64,000 nucleotides of DNA from Stanieria sp. NIES-3757 (lineage in GTDB: Bacteria > Cyanobacteriota > Cyanobacteriia > Cyanobacteriales > Xenococcaceae). The notes beneath the pieces are model-generated. The model was not told the DNA's origin. It did no database searches and worked only from the letters and a program-made list of their open reading frames with translations. The position numbers were made by a program, and so were the translations under genes. Position 1 is the first letter of the stretch, and every line of letters begins with the position of its first letter. Below, in pieces: positions 36,871-46,393 of the stretch. The stretch lies in NCBI GenBank assembly GCA_002355455.1, contig AP017375.1:1178001-1242000 (forward strand). The letters are read 5' to 3'.

Positions 36871-38028
36871 TTAAGCAACTAGAATAGTTTGACATAATTT
36901 GTCTTCTAATTCTCTTTCTTGTTGTTCGGTGGTTTGAATTGCTTGTTGAATAATGTCTTTGATCTCTGTTCCTTGTTGATGTAATTTTAACCACTGTTGA
37001 GCGGTATTGCCATTCCGTAAAATTTTGTTTAAAGGTAACAAGAAACAACTGTAACCACGATTTTTGGCTATGGGCAAAACTTGTTGATAAAGTTCGCTAA
37101 TCCAATCACTAGCTTTGATTTTTCTCCCATCTTGCCAATGGGTTAATTGAGCATCTAAACTATCATGAGCAACTGCTACTTCATTTTCTGCTGTCACAGC
37201 AATTAAATCTTCTGCCAAATGAGTGTTAGATAAACGACTTTGTTGAAGAGGGTCAAGCCTAGGATTGGCTAGCATTTCAATTAATCTAGCTTCTAATAAA
37301 GCTGTAATTGCCAATAAAGCGATCGGATCTACTACTAAATCACAAATTCTCAGTTCTAAACGATTGAGATTATACGGTCTGCGATCGCCATTGGGTCGAA
37401 CGGAATTCCAAAGATGACGGACGTTTTTCATTGTCCCAGCAGCAAGTTGGGTTTCCGTCCAATTAATAAAATGAGCATGGCTTTCAAATAAAGGCACATT
37501 GTCTGGCGTTTGAGGAAACATTTGCCAACGAGTTGAATGAAAACCAGTTGCTTTGCCATCTAAGAAAGGTGAAGCAGCACTTAACGCTAGATATAAAGGA
37601 GCTTCTACTCTAATCAGACGACAAGCTTGCATTAATTTTTCTGGTTCAGCAATCCCAATATTAATATGAATACTCGCCGTAACTACTTTAGTTCCGTAGG
37701 TTTGTTCGATATAGCTATGATAGGGATTATTAGGGTCAGAACGTTCAAATCGACTACTATCTCCTAAGGATAAAGTACTACCAGGAATCAAAGTGTAATT
37801 CCCCAGACTCCGTAAATAACTCCGTAAAATTTGTCTGGGTTTTAAAATGGCACAAAGCAAGCGGTCATAATTACAAAAAGGAGCAGTAGTATATTCCACA
37901 TTGCGGTTATCTGGCTCACGAACAAAACCGTCTAAATTCTTAACAATTTGGTCTGATAAACCAACTACTTCGCCTTGAGGCGTTCCTGTGTAAATTTCAA
38001 TTTCAAATCCTTTAGATAGCAGTACCAT
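36871..38028 (-). CDS. gshA: Glutamate--cysteine ligase, cyanobacterial type
   Basis: First step of glutathione synthesis, ATP-dependent. The 385-aa sequence begins MVLLSKGFEIEIYTG and holds NVEYTTAPFCNYD, STLSLGDSSRF, ASIHINIGIAEPEKL and RRPYNLNRLELRICD, the pattern of the GCS2-type family restricted to cyanobacteria and relatives. A GAGAGG precedes the ATG. It runs in the same direction as trmL and is probably co-transcribed. Confidence 0.92.
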   Translation of the reverse strand: MVLLSKGFEIEIYTGTPQGEVVGLSDQIVKNLDGFVREPDNRNVEYTTAPFCNYDRLLCAILKPRQILRSYLRSLGNYTLIPGSTLSLGDSSRFERSDPNNPYHSYIEQTYGTKVVTASIHINIGIAEPEKLMQACRLIRVEAPLYLALSAASPFLDGKATGFHSTRWQMFPQTPDNVPLFESHAHFINWTETQLAAGTMKNVRHLWNSVRPNGDRRPYNLNRLELRICDLVVDPIALLAITALLEARLIEMLANPRLDPLQQSRLSNTHLAEDLIAVTAENEVAVAHDSLDAQLTHWQDGRKIKASDWISELYQQVLPIAKNRGYSCFLLPLNKILRNGNTAQQWLKLHQQGTEIKDIIQQAIQTTEQQERELEDKLCQTILVA

Positions 38029-38464
38029 GTTTCCTCTCTACAATATGGAAATACCCCAGTCTAGTTTGGTCATCAGTTATCAGTCATCAGTCAGGAGTTG
38101 AATTGGCTCTAAAATAGATAGCTAAAATCAGAAGACAGTGAATCTTTGACATCCTATTCGCTCTTATACTTCAATACCAATGGAATCACAGACAGATAAC
38201 GCCAGACAAGTAAATTATTGATTGCTTTTACTCTTTCTAGTTTAGAAGACAAGTAAAGTTTAAATAAATTGATATCTTTGATAAAAAAAATCAATAGTTA
38301 TTGAGACCAATTAATAAATTAACCACAAATCCAGATTTGAGTGGATGTTTGGCTTTAATGACAATTTTGAAATTGACCTAATTCACCAACCTCAATTTCT
38401 TAAATAAGCTAAAATCGCAAATTGGTGTGAGTTAAATAAAATAATTAATAATTCTTTTAGTCCT
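38029..38464. other. Intergenic region, no gene seen
   Basis: 436 AT-rich bases between divergent genes. It contains the short repeat family CAGTTATCAGTCATCAGTCA near 38071, common as dispersed sequence in cyanobacteria. No coding frame or RNA structure is obvious. It must hold both promoters. Confidence 0.5.
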
Positions 38465-38650
38465 ATGTCGACTCTATTATCTTCTCCAGTCAAAAATCCA
38501 ACTGCTCCTGCTGTAGCAACAGTTAATACAGAACGATTAACCAAATGTTATCAAGCAGATCAACAAGTAAAATACCTCCATCTTCAAGCAGAAATTGAAG
38601 TGCTATTGCAAGAATTACAAACAATCAAAGAACAAAAACTGATTAAGTAA
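38465..38650 (+). CDS. Small conserved cyanobacterial protein
   Basis: 61 aa. A disordered Pro/Ala/Val N-terminus is followed by a predicted coiled helix from about residue 20 (ERLTKCYQADQQVKYLHLQA, EVLLQELQTIKEQ). Proteins of this length and pattern are widespread in cyanobacteria without known function. The start at 38465 gives family-like length. Confidence 0.65.
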   Translation: MSTLLSSPVKNPTAPAVATVNTERLTKCYQADQQVKYLHLQAEIEVLLQELQTIKEQKLIK

Positions 38651-38841
38651 TAACTAATTGGTTTTGGCTCTAATTAACAGAGACTCAAAAGATTTTAGCG
38701 ATCGCTTGTTCGTTCCTGGTTGATTTTGTTGTCAAGTGAACAATTGTAGTCGTTGACAATCAATGATCTTTTCAGCCCATCGCTCACAAAAAGAGGAAAT
38801 TTTGTTAACCTCTGAAGTTGAGCGAAATTATTGACGCGGGG

Positions 38842-38859
38842 TTATGGAATTGTCCATAA
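38842..38859. promoter_or_regulatory. Inverted repeat upstream of agmatinase, candidate operator
   Basis: TTATGGA, four bases, TCCATAA: a perfect 7-bp dyad, 48 bases before the agmatinase ATG. The size and symmetry are those of a dimeric repressor site. Which regulator binds is unknown. Confidence 0.35.
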
Positions 38860-38907
38860 TCTCATTAATTAACACTAAGTTTAAATTAAAACATATTTAA
38901 ATTAATT

Positions 38908-39798
38908 ATGAAACAATTTATAGCCTCAGAAGCTCAAGCTACTTATGCAGCAGCAAAGACTGTAATTTTACCTATTCCTTACGAAAAAACCACTACTTAT
39001 CGTCAAGGTTGTCAACATGGACCCCACGCTATTCTTGAAGCATCGGATCAACTAGAAGCCTATGACGAAGAAATTGAAGTTCAAACTTGTCTAAAAACGG
39101 GCATTTATACTCATGAAGCGATCGCAGATACGACGAGTGACCCCTCTCTAACTGCGGAAGCAATGCTACAAATTACTACCGAGACAGTCGGAAAATTGAT
39201 TGCCGATGGCAAATTTGTCATTGCCTTGGGTGGGGAACATAGCATTACCGAAGGTGTGGTAAAAGCCTATCGCCTTGCTGATGATGAGCCTTTTACCGTC
39301 ATTCAAATCGATGCTCACGGCGACATGAGGCACGAATACGAAGGTTCGATTTACAATCATGCCTGTGTGATGCGAAGGGTTTTAGACATGGGTTTACCCA
39401 CCTTGCCGATAGGCATTCGCAGTATTTGTCAAGAAGAAGCCACTTTAATTAAAAATCAGCAAATTCCCGTGATTTGGGCGAGAGATATTTATTATCATTC
39501 CGATTGGGTAGAAAAAGCGATCGCTAAAATTACTACAGAAAAAGTTTTTATCACCATTGATTTAGATGGGATCGATCCTAGTTTAATTGGTGGGGTAGGA
39601 ACTCCCGAACCAGGAGGATTAAATTGGTATGAGTTAACTCGGTTTTTAAAAACTATTTTTACCAAATTTCAGGTAATTGGTTGTGACGTGATGGAACTCG
39701 CTCCTCAACAAGACTCAGTAGTCTCCGAATTTACTGCTGCTAAATTAGTCTATAAATTAATTGGTTATCAAGGCTTGAGTCAAGGTTGGTATAACTAA
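38908..39798 (+). CDS. speB: Agmatinase
   Basis: Hydrolyses agmatine to putrescine and urea in polyamine synthesis. The ureohydrolase metal-ligand blocks are ALGGEHSITEG, IQIDAHGDMR and TIDLDGIDPSLIGGVGTPEPGG with all Asp/His residues present. The N-terminus PIPYEKTTTYRQGCQHGPHAI is normal. 296 aa. Arginase cannot be excluded from sequence alone, but GT-PEPGG and length favour agmatinase. Confidence 0.85.
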   Translation: MKQFIASEAQATYAAAKTVILPIPYEKTTTYRQGCQHGPHAILEASDQLEAYDEEIEVQTCLKTGIYTHEAIADTTSDPSLTAEAMLQITTETVGKLIADGKFVIALGGEHSITEGVVKAYRLADDEPFTVIQIDAHGDMRHEYEGSIYNHACVMRRVLDMGLPTLPIGIRSICQEEATLIKNQQIPVIWARDIYYHSDWVEKAIAKITTEKVFITIDLDGIDPSLIGGVGTPEPGGLNWYELTRFLKTIFTKFQVIGCDVMELAPQQDSVVSEFTAAKLVYKLIGYQGLSQGWYN

Positions 39799-39869
39799 CT
39801 ATTTGCAGGTTCGTCAAATCACTCTTAGATTATTATTGGAAAATTATTATTTATGGGAAATCATATTAT

Positions 39870-40424
39870 ATGGCAATAGATCGTAATCTTGTGGGTGATT
39901 ATGCTCCAGATTTTGAATTACCAGGAATAGACAAGCAAGTTTATCATCTTGGTCGTTATCTAGAAAAATTTCAAGCCCTTGGTGTAGTTTTTTTGGCGAA
40001 TAATTGTCCTTATGTTAAAAAATATCTAGAACGTCTCAAACAAATTCAAGCTGATTTTGCAGCAGATGGTTTTACACTGGTGGGAATTAATTCCAATGAT
40101 ACTGACGGAACCATTCAAGAAAGTTTTGAAAGTATGGAAAGTTTTGCTCAAGCCAATGAGTTAAATTTTCCTTATTTACGCGATCCTACCCAAGATGTTG
40201 CCAAATCCTTTGGTGCTACAGTTATTCCCGAAGTATTCTTATTAGATCGTCAAGCTGTCATTCGTTACGCAGGCAGGATTGACGATTGTTCAGACTCAGC
40301 CGAGCAAGTCACCAATCATTATTTGCGCAATAATATTTCCGCTTTGCTCGCAGGAAAAGAAATTAATCCTAGCTATATTGAACCAATTGGTTCGTCAATT
40401 ATTTGGCGAGCCAACAAATCGTAA
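39870..40424 (+). CDS. Thioredoxin-like (AhpC/TSA-type) protein
   Basis: 184 aa thioredoxin fold. The site is FLANNCPYVKKYLERL with one Cys in the position of the peroxidatic or CxxC residue (NCPYVK), seen in the YfiC/DUF-type 'thioredoxin family protein' group. A second Cys lies in DDCSDS near residue 145. It probably acts as a peroxiredoxin-like or disulfide protein. It lies 71 bases after agmatinase on the same strand. Confidence 0.78.
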   Translation: MAIDRNLVGDYAPDFELPGIDKQVYHLGRYLEKFQALGVVFLANNCPYVKKYLERLKQIQADFAADGFTLVGINSNDTDGTIQESFESMESFAQANELNFPYLRDPTQDVAKSFGATVIPEVFLLDRQAVIRYAGRIDDCSDSAEQVTNHYLRNNISALLAGKEINPSYIEPIGSSIIWRANKS

Positions 40425-40537
40425 ATTCCCTCAGCAATTTTGCAACTTCTAAGCAGACAAAGACACAACAAATGGCTAAAAACTGGTATGTTATGGGGAG
40501 GTAAATCACAAGCAAGATCGAGGTTATTTTTCTAGGG

Positions 40538-41260
40538 ATGAGTTACCAGCGGGTTTTATTAAAACTGAGCGGTGAAGCATTAATGGGTGAACTTGGGTAC
40601 GGCATTGACCCAAAAGTAGTTTCCGAAATCGCTCAGGAAATAGCGGATGTAGTCAATAGTGGTGTCCAAATCGCTGTTGTCGTTGGTGGTGGTAATATTT
40701 TTCGTGGAGTCAAAGCATCTGCTGCGGGAATGGATCGAGCCACGGCTGATTATATTGGCATGATTGCGACTGTTATGAATGCCATGACTTTACAAGATGC
40801 TTTAGAACGAATGGGCATTCCCACCAGAGTCCAAAGCGCGATCGCCATGCAGGAAGTAGCAGAACCTTATATCCGTCGTCGAGCTATTCGTCACCTTGAA
40901 AAAGGTCGGGTAGTAATTTTTGGTGCAGGTTCAGGTAATCCTTTTTTTACTACAGATACCACTGCAGCTTTGCGAGCAGCCGAAATTGACGCAGAAGTGA
41001 TTTTTAAAGCAACTAAAGTAGACGGAATCTACGATGCCGATCCGAAAGTTAATCCCCATGCTCGTCGTTATCAAAGTCTTACTTATGGTCACGTACTAAA
41101 TCACGAACTAAAAGTTATGGATAGTACGGCGATCGCCCTATGTAAAGAAAACAATATTCCTATTCTTGTTTTTGATCTTACCGTTGGAGGCAATATTATT
41201 CGTGCCGTCAAAGGTGAACCTGTTGGAACTATTGTGGGAGGTTTTTGTGAAGTTAGCTGA
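40538..41260 (+). CDS. pyrH: UMP kinase
   Basis: Phosphorylates UMP to UDP with ATP. N-terminal [11 protein letters not shown], then [11 protein letters not shown] and [20 protein letters not shown] are characteristic of the amino acid kinase-fold bacterial UMP kinase. 240 aa. Its last 14 bases overlap the start of frr, so the two are translationally coupled. Confidence 0.96.
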   Translation: MSYQRVLLKLSGEALMGELGYGIDPKVVSEIAQEIADVVNSGVQIAVVVGGGNIFRGVKASAAGMDRATADYIGMIATVMNAMTLQDALERMGIPTRVQSAIAMQEVAEPYIRRRAIRHLEKGRVVIFGAGSGNPFFTTDTTAALRAAEIDAEVIFKATKVDGIYDADPKVNPHARRYQSLTYGHVLNHELKVMDSTAIALCKENNIPILVFDLTVGGNIIRAVKGEPVGTIVGGFCEVS

Positions 41261-41795
41261 AATTAAAGGACATATGCAAAAGACTGTCGAGGCGACTCAA
41301 CGGTCTTTTAATACCATTAGAACCGGACGTGCTAATGCCTCGTTGTTGGATCGGGTCGTGGTGGAATACTATGGTACAGAAACGCCATTAAAATCACTGG
41401 CTAATATTAGTACGCCTGATGCGACTACGATTGTAATTCAACCCTATGATAAAGGTAGTATGGCTCAAATTGAAAAAGCCATTACCATGTCAGATTTGGG
41501 TTTAACACCTAATAATGATGGTCAAGTCATTCGTCTGAATATTCCACCTTTAACTAGCGAACGCCGTCAAGAATTAGTCAAAATGGCGGGCAAATTAGCT
41601 GAAGAAGGTAAAGTAGGGATTCGCAATATTCGTCGTGATGCGATCGATGCGGTACGCAAACAAGAAAAAAGCAGTGAAATTTCTGAAGATGAAGCGAGAG
41701 ATTTACAAGACCAGATTCAAAAAGTCACCGATGATTATACAAAAAAAATTGATGACTTACTAAGCTCAAAAGAAAAAGATATTACTACAGTATAA
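41247..41795 (+). CDS. frr: Ribosome recycling factor
   Basis: Splits post-termination ribosomes together with EF-G. 182 aa from GTG at 41247, preceded by GGGAGG. Motifs [17 protein letters not shown], the [15 protein letters not shown] hinge and [12 protein letters not shown]-like helix are present (the text reads [17 protein letters not shown]). The GTG start overlaps pyrH by 14 bases. A longer frame to 41166 lies wholly within pyrH. Confidence 0.95.
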   Translation: MKLAEIKGHMQKTVEATQRSFNTIRTGRANASLLDRVVVEYYGTETPLKSLANISTPDATTIVIQPYDKGSMAQIEKAITMSDLGLTPNNDGQVIRLNIPPLTSERRQELVKMAGKLAEEGKVGIRNIRRDAIDAVRKQEKSSEISEDEARDLQDQIQKVTDDYTKKIDDLLSSKEKDITTV

Positions 41796-41814
41796 AAAAA
41801 ATTTAACTTTGAGT

Positions 41815-41852
41815 AGTAGGGACTTTGCTTCAAATTGTCCCTACTTTTTTTT
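41815..41852 (+). terminator. Rho-independent terminator after frr
   Basis: Arms AGTAGGGAC (41815-41823) and GTCCCTACT (41837-41845), then a run of eight T. It lies 20 bases after the frr stop. Confidence 0.92.
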
Positions 41853-41860
41853 GTTCTAGA

Positions 41861-42571
41861 TCACATTTCGCGGATGACAGGTTGATCGTCCTTAATTTCG
41901 CCAATTAAAATTACATCAGCTACACCTACAAATAATCCGTTTTCTAAAACACCAGGAATATTATTAATAGTTTTTTCTAATTCAGCAGGATTATCAATCT
42001 CCTCAAATTTTACATCAACCACCAGATTACCTTGATCGGTTACGACTGGTCCCGCTTTTTTAATTCCCATTCGTAGTTCTGGTTTTCCGCCCAATTTGGC
42101 TAAACTCCTCATCACTGGTGCAATTGCCATCGGAATTACTTCGACAGGGAGTAAAAAAGTCGAGCCTAGCTTATCTACCAATTTATTCCCATCAACCACG
42201 ACAATAAATTCTTCTGCTAGACTATCTACCACTTTTTCGCGGGTATGAGCTGCGCCACCGCCTTTAATTAAGTTTTTTTGGGGATCGACTTCATCAGCAC
42301 CATCAATCGCAATGTCTATTCTATCTACAGCATCTAAAGTCGTTAACGGAATGCCATATTTCTTGGCTAATACTTCTGCTTGGAAAGAAGTAGGAATACC
42401 AACAATATTTTTAATTTCCCCTTGTTGTAAACGCTTGCCTAAATACTCAATGGCATAGGCTGTGGTTGACCCCGTTCCGAGTCCTACAATAGAATTTGAT
42501 TTAACACGAGCAGCAGCAGCTTTACCTACTTCTTGCTTCATTATTTGAACAGGATCGCTCCTTTCAGCCAT
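41861..42571 (-). CDS. rpiA: Ribose-5-phosphate isomerase A
   Basis: Interconverts ribose 5-phosphate and ribulose 5-phosphate in the Calvin and pentose phosphate cycles. 236 aa from ATG at 42571, which has AAGGAG 9 bases upstream; a TTG two codons earlier is less likely. The motifs [36 protein letters not shown] and [15 protein letters not shown] are complete. Confidence 0.95.
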   Translation of the reverse strand: MAERSDPVQIMKQEVGKAAAARVKSNSIVGLGTGSTTAYAIEYLGKRLQQGEIKNIVGIPTSFQAEVLAKKYGIPLTTLDAVDRIDIAIDGADEVDPQKNLIKGGGAAHTREKVVDSLAEEFIVVVDGNKLVDKLGSTFLLPVEVIPMAIAPVMRSLAKLGGKPELRMGIKKAGPVVTDQGNLVVDVKFEEIDNPAELEKTINNIPGVLENGLFVGVADVILIGEIKDDQPVIREM

Positions 42572-42796
42572 TGTCAATAACTCCTTATATTTGTTTGTTA
42601 ATTTAGTTTTTAGTAAACGGTAGATTATAAAGTATTAATCAATATTGAAGGAAGGCAAATCAATTCACACTGGCAAATTGAATTTTGCCTCCTTTGACTA
42701 GATTTTTCACCGTTTTTGATCGTTTTGAGTTGAACTGTAAAAAAAAAGGTAACTGCCAGAAAACAAGTATGTGACAGTCCTTAAATTTACAGTTAG

Positions 42797-43252
42797 CTAA
42801 TTGTTAGCTGCTGCCAACATTTCTTTGAGTTTAGCTAGCTCATCAGCCCAACGTGGATCTGGTTGAATCGAGTCTTGCTGCCCAGTTGTTTTATTGCTTG
42901 GTTTTTTACCACCGCTACGCTTATTGGTTTTGCGCTTGGGAGAAGTAGTAGTATTAGTTGTTCCTTCGCTCGCTGGTTGTTCTTCTTTGCCTTTACCTTT
43001 TGAACGAGGTAAAGCTTTTTCAATTTTTAAGCTACTGTCCATAAAAGGCTGACCATTATATTTTTCAATAAATTCATCAGCTACTTCATCAGTGGGAACT
43101 GTAACGAAAGCAAAACCTCGACATTTTCCAGTTTTACGATCTTTAATTACTTTAGTAGAAACTTGATCGCCTGCCTCAGCAAACATTGCTGCTAAAGTAT
43201 CGCGTTCGATTGGTTCTTTGGGCAAATTACCGACGTAAAGACGAACAGACAT
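42797..43252 (-). CDS. RRM-type RNA-binding protein with basic tail
   Basis: A single RRM (residues 2-80) with RNP2 LYVGNL and RNP1 KCRGFAFVTV, then a Lys/Arg/Ser-rich linker and an acidic C-terminal helix (WADELAKLKEMLAAANN). 151 aa, longer than the roughly 80-110 aa Gly-tailed cyanobacterial Rbp proteins. It has a near-perfect AGGAGGTAA Shine-Dalgarno. It probably binds mRNA; cold or stress induction is common in the family but not shown here. Confidence 0.87.
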   Translation of the reverse strand: MSVRLYVGNLPKEPIERDTLAAMFAEAGDQVSTKVIKDRKTGKCRGFAFVTVPTDEVADEFIEKYNGQPFMDSSLKIEKALPRSKGKGKEEQPASEGTTNTTTSPKRKTNKRSGGKKPSNKTTGQQDSIQPDPRWADELAKLKEMLAAANN

Positions 43253-43731
43253 GAAAAATTACCTCCTAATATAAATTCATCTCAATCTGACGTACACAAC
43301 AAACATTTTTTTAGTTGCGACTGAGCCAAAATAGAATAAATTCGCCAAAGATGTTCTCATAGGATTGGTTCTTTGGCAAATTGTTTCAATTTACAAAATA
43401 TTGACTCTGTCAAAATACATTACCCTCGAAAAGCAGGTTAGTTAGAGTTTGATCGTACCTTTAACTAGCCAAATTCCTCCTCAAGAGGATTTACCTGAAT
43501 TTTAGGTCTATTTTGATTATTACAGAATGTTTACACTATTAGTCAATTTATTAGTGATTATTTTCAGGTAAAAACCCTCGATTATTATTAAAAGTTTAAT
43601 ATCTATACCCATATATCTATGTGTACATCTTGTCAATTTGTTGTTACATTACTTGATACGGAGGGGTAAAAATCATCTCATGGATTCAAAGTTAACAGTT
43701 AACAATTGTCTAGTGACTAGGAGTTTAAGTT
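43253..43731. other. Intergenic region between the rbp and nblA genes
   Basis: 479 AT-rich bases between divergent genes. It holds TTTACCTGAA (43490-43499) and its exact complement TTCAGGTAAA (43563-43572), 63 bases apart, and one HLR1-like half site GTTACATT (43643-43650) about 80 bases before nblA. No perfect GTA-N8-TAC NtcA site was found. No gene seen. Confidence 0.5.
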
Positions 43732-43929
43732 ATGTTATCACCAATAGGACTTTCTCTAGAACAACAGTTCAATCTCCGCTCTTTTGAAGCTCAAGTGCAA
43801 CAAATGAGTCATGAACAAGCTCAAGAGTTTTTGATCACGCTCTACGAGCAGATGATTGTTCGAGAGAACATGTATAAAGAGTTTATTAAACATCAATGGG
43901 GATTGGACTCTATTTTTGAGCAACCATAA
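43732..43929 (+). CDS. nblA: Phycobilisome degradation protein NblA
   Basis: 65 aa. LSLEQQFNLRSFEAQVQQMS followed by EQAQEFLITLYEQMIVRENM and KHQWGLDS is the complete NblA helix-loop-helix sequence. NblA links the phycobilisome to the Clp protease for degradation in nutrient starvation. AGGAG precedes the ATG. Its presence shows the organism has phycobilisomes. Confidence 0.95.
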   Translation: MLSPIGLSLEQQFNLRSFEAQVQQMSHEQAQEFLITLYEQMIVRENMYKEFIKHQWGLDSIFEQP

Positions 43930-44091
43930 ACTAAATTTTTGGTTGTTAACTGAGAAAGCCTCCTTCTCTTGCCATTTTCGGAATTAGAAACTAGCTGGGG
44001 ATGTTGGGGTGAATCGAAATCATTAGTTAAAAATTCTCAACTAAGAAAACTTTTTTTGATAGGGTAAAGGGAAAAGGTAATTTTCCTGATT

Positions 44092-44970
44092 ATGTTTAAT
44101 AGTTGTCTAATTTGTACTGATTTTAATGATGGTTTGCATCGCCTCGTTAAGTTTGTTCCCGATTTAGCTCAGAGCGGTTTACGAAGAATTATTTTTTTTC
44201 ATAGTGTGCCTTTGTGGGAAGAAGGAGAAGTACCCCGCATCGATGAAGAAAAAATTCAAGCAGCTAAACAGAAATTATCCCAAGTTTTAGAACAAGTTCC
44301 TGAAGGAGTAGAAGTTAAGGTTGAAGTAGTTTCAGGAAAACCTTTAGACACTATTCCCAAAATTTTAGAGGCTAATTCAATCGACGTAATTCTTGCAGGT
44401 ACACCAATTCGGAGTTTGTTACAAGAAAAATTTTTTGGTAGTACGAGCGTTGGTTTAGCAAAACAAACTGCTCAACCACTAATGATCATTCGTCCTCAAC
44501 TGATTAGTACTTATACTCAAGAAGAGTTATCTTTACGGTGTCAGCATTTGTGGCGATATCTGCTTATTCCTTACAATGATGGTCCTTCAGCGCATTATTT
44601 GCTTGAGCAAATCAAACATTATGCTCAAAATCGTCCTGAAAAGTCTTTTCAAAAATGCTTGCTGATTTGGGTGATTGATGACAGTACTAGACAAGGAATG
44701 CTGGCTAAATATCGTGTTGAAGAAGCACAACAAAAGTTAAAAACTGTTAAAGCTCAATTAGACGAGTTAGGGATAGAAGTACATACTGAAGTAAAAGTAG
44801 GAAATCCTCTTCAACAAATACTTGAGACAGCCTTAATTTTTGATATTAGCGCGATCGCAGTTGCTACTGATTATCGTAATACTCTATTACAATGGACGGT
44901 TCCTAGTTTGGCTAATGATGTTTTGCGACGTAGTTGGTTTCCTGTATTATTATTTTCGCCTAAAAATTAA
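44092..44970 (+). CDS. Tandem universal stress protein
   Basis: 292 aa with two UspA-like domains. The first (1-135) ends in GSTSVGLAKQTAQPLMIIRP, the usual nucleotide-binding G-x2-G-x9-G-S/T region in altered form. The second (about 155-290) is more divergent. The typical ATP motif is incomplete, so ATP binding is uncertain. Alone between nblA and psb28. Confidence 0.82.
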   Translation: MFNSCLICTDFNDGLHRLVKFVPDLAQSGLRRIIFFHSVPLWEEGEVPRIDEEKIQAAKQKLSQVLEQVPEGVEVKVEVVSGKPLDTIPKILEANSIDVILAGTPIRSLLQEKFFGSTSVGLAKQTAQPLMIIRPQLISTYTQEELSLRCQHLWRYLLIPYNDGPSAHYLLEQIKHYAQNRPEKSFQKCLLIWVIDDSTRQGMLAKYRVEEAQQKLKTVKAQLDELGIEVHTEVKVGNPLQQILETALIFDISAIAVATDYRNTLLQWTVPSLANDVLRRSWFPVLLFSPKN

Positions 44971-45215
44971 ATCGATTTAGGTTACTAGTAGAACACTACG
45001 TAAATAAAGCCATTCTCTGAAACAAATAAAAATCTGAAAAATAAACATTCTTACTTTTGATTGTTGCTTTTTTTAGTAGTCATCTATCATTAGTTACTAT
45101 TTTTAGGTTAATAATTTATCTCCTAAATCCTGAAACTAAAGCGCAGAAACGTAGAGCAATTTATGAGATGATGAAACAATAAATCTATCAAAAAAATATC
45201 AAGACAAGTTTAATT

Positions 45216-45551
45216 ATGGCAGAAATTCAATTTTCTAGGGGTGTAACAGAAGAAGTTATTCCTGATATTCGTGTTACTCGCTCTCGTACTGGTAATAGCG
45301 GTACAGCTACTTTTTATTTTGAATTCCCTAAAATTTTGAGTCAAGAAAGTACTGATGAAGTAACTGGAATGTACTTAGTTGATGAGGAAGGAGAGATTGT
45401 TACTAGAGAAGTTAAAGGAAAATTTGTAAATGGCAAACCTACAGCAATTGAAGCTGTTTTAATTATGAAATCTTCTGAAGAATGGGAACGTTTTATTCGT
45501 TTTATGGATAGATATGCAGAAGAACACGATTTGGGTTTGACTAAATCGTAG
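45216..45551 (+). CDS. psb28: Photosystem II assembly protein Psb28
   Basis: 111 aa, [20 protein letters not shown] and [10 protein letters not shown] then [17 protein letters not shown] are typical of Psb28. It binds CP47 intermediates and is involved in PSII and chlorophyll-protein assembly. Soluble, cytoplasmic/stromal side of the thylakoid. No Shine-Dalgarno sequence. Confidence 0.95.
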   Translation: MAEIQFSRGVTEEVIPDIRVTRSRTGNSGTATFYFEFPKILSQESTDEVTGMYLVDEEGEIVTREVKGKFVNGKPTAIEAVLIMKSSEEWERFIRFMDRYAEEHDLGLTKS

Positions 45552-45678
45552 TTGCTATTTGGGGATTGTTTGTTGTTAGTAGCAATAAATTTTCCCCCGA
45601 TTAAATAATATTTAAGATTTTTTTAAATTACTATTTATTATCAAATAATTATAGTGAATAAATAATAAATGATTAGAT

Positions 45679-46188
45679 ATGGATTTTAATCCTCACCCAG
45701 ATACAAATTTTTGGGAAATTACTTGTGGGGTAATTACTATCAGCGATACTCGTACTAGTGAAACTGATCGCAGTGGACAAATTATTCGGCAACTTTTGTT
45801 TGATTCTGGTTATCAGGTGGGAGCATATCAAATTGTTAAAGATGAGCCAGAGCAAATTATTTCCCAGTTAACTCAATTGAGTGATCGCGATGATTTAGCT
45901 GCTTTAATCTTTAATGGTGGGACAGGAATTGCCCCTAGAGATACTACCTATGAGGCGATCGCAAATCGTTTAGAAAAGACTTTACCAGGATTTGGAGAGT
46001 TGTTTCGTTGGTTGAGTTATCAAGAAATTGGTTCAAGAGCGATCGCTTCAAGAGCGATTGCAGGAATATATCAACAAAAGCTGATTTTTTCGTTGCCTGG
46101 TTCGTCTAATGCGGTTCGACTGGCGATGTCTAAGTTGATTTTGCCTGAATTAACTCATTTAGTGAAACAATTACAAGGCAAATCATAA
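45679..46188 (+). CDS. moaB: Molybdenum cofactor biosynthesis protein (MoaB/Mog)
   Basis: 169 aa MPT-adenylyltransferase fold. VITISDTRTSETDRSGQIIRQL at the N-terminus (split here after 20 residues in the usual way), NGGTGIAPRDTTYEAI and FSLPGSSNAVRLAM are the family motifs. Works with MoeA in cofactor assembly. The start is the first ATG in frame. Confidence 0.88.
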   Translation: MDFNPHPDTNFWEITCGVITISDTRTSETDRSGQIIRQLLFDSGYQVGAYQIVKDEPEQIISQLTQLSDRDDLAALIFNGGTGIAPRDTTYEAIANRLEKTLPGFGELFRWLSYQEIGSRAIASRAIAGIYQQKLIFSLPGSSNAVRLAMSKLILPELTHLVKQLQGKS

Positions 46189-46393
46189 AATAACCTTTCG
46201 ATACAGTTTAGATTTGGGTTTTATTTTTACAATACGGTTGTTATTTTTCTTAGTCTTTTGTTTTTTGTTATTAGTCATTAGCGATCGGTTAATGGTTAAC
46301 TTAAAATGCTGGCTGTCAAAGTTTATGCCAAACTGACAAGCTAAACAGCAAATCACAAGTAATAACTCTTCAATCAAAAATTTAATTCGATCG

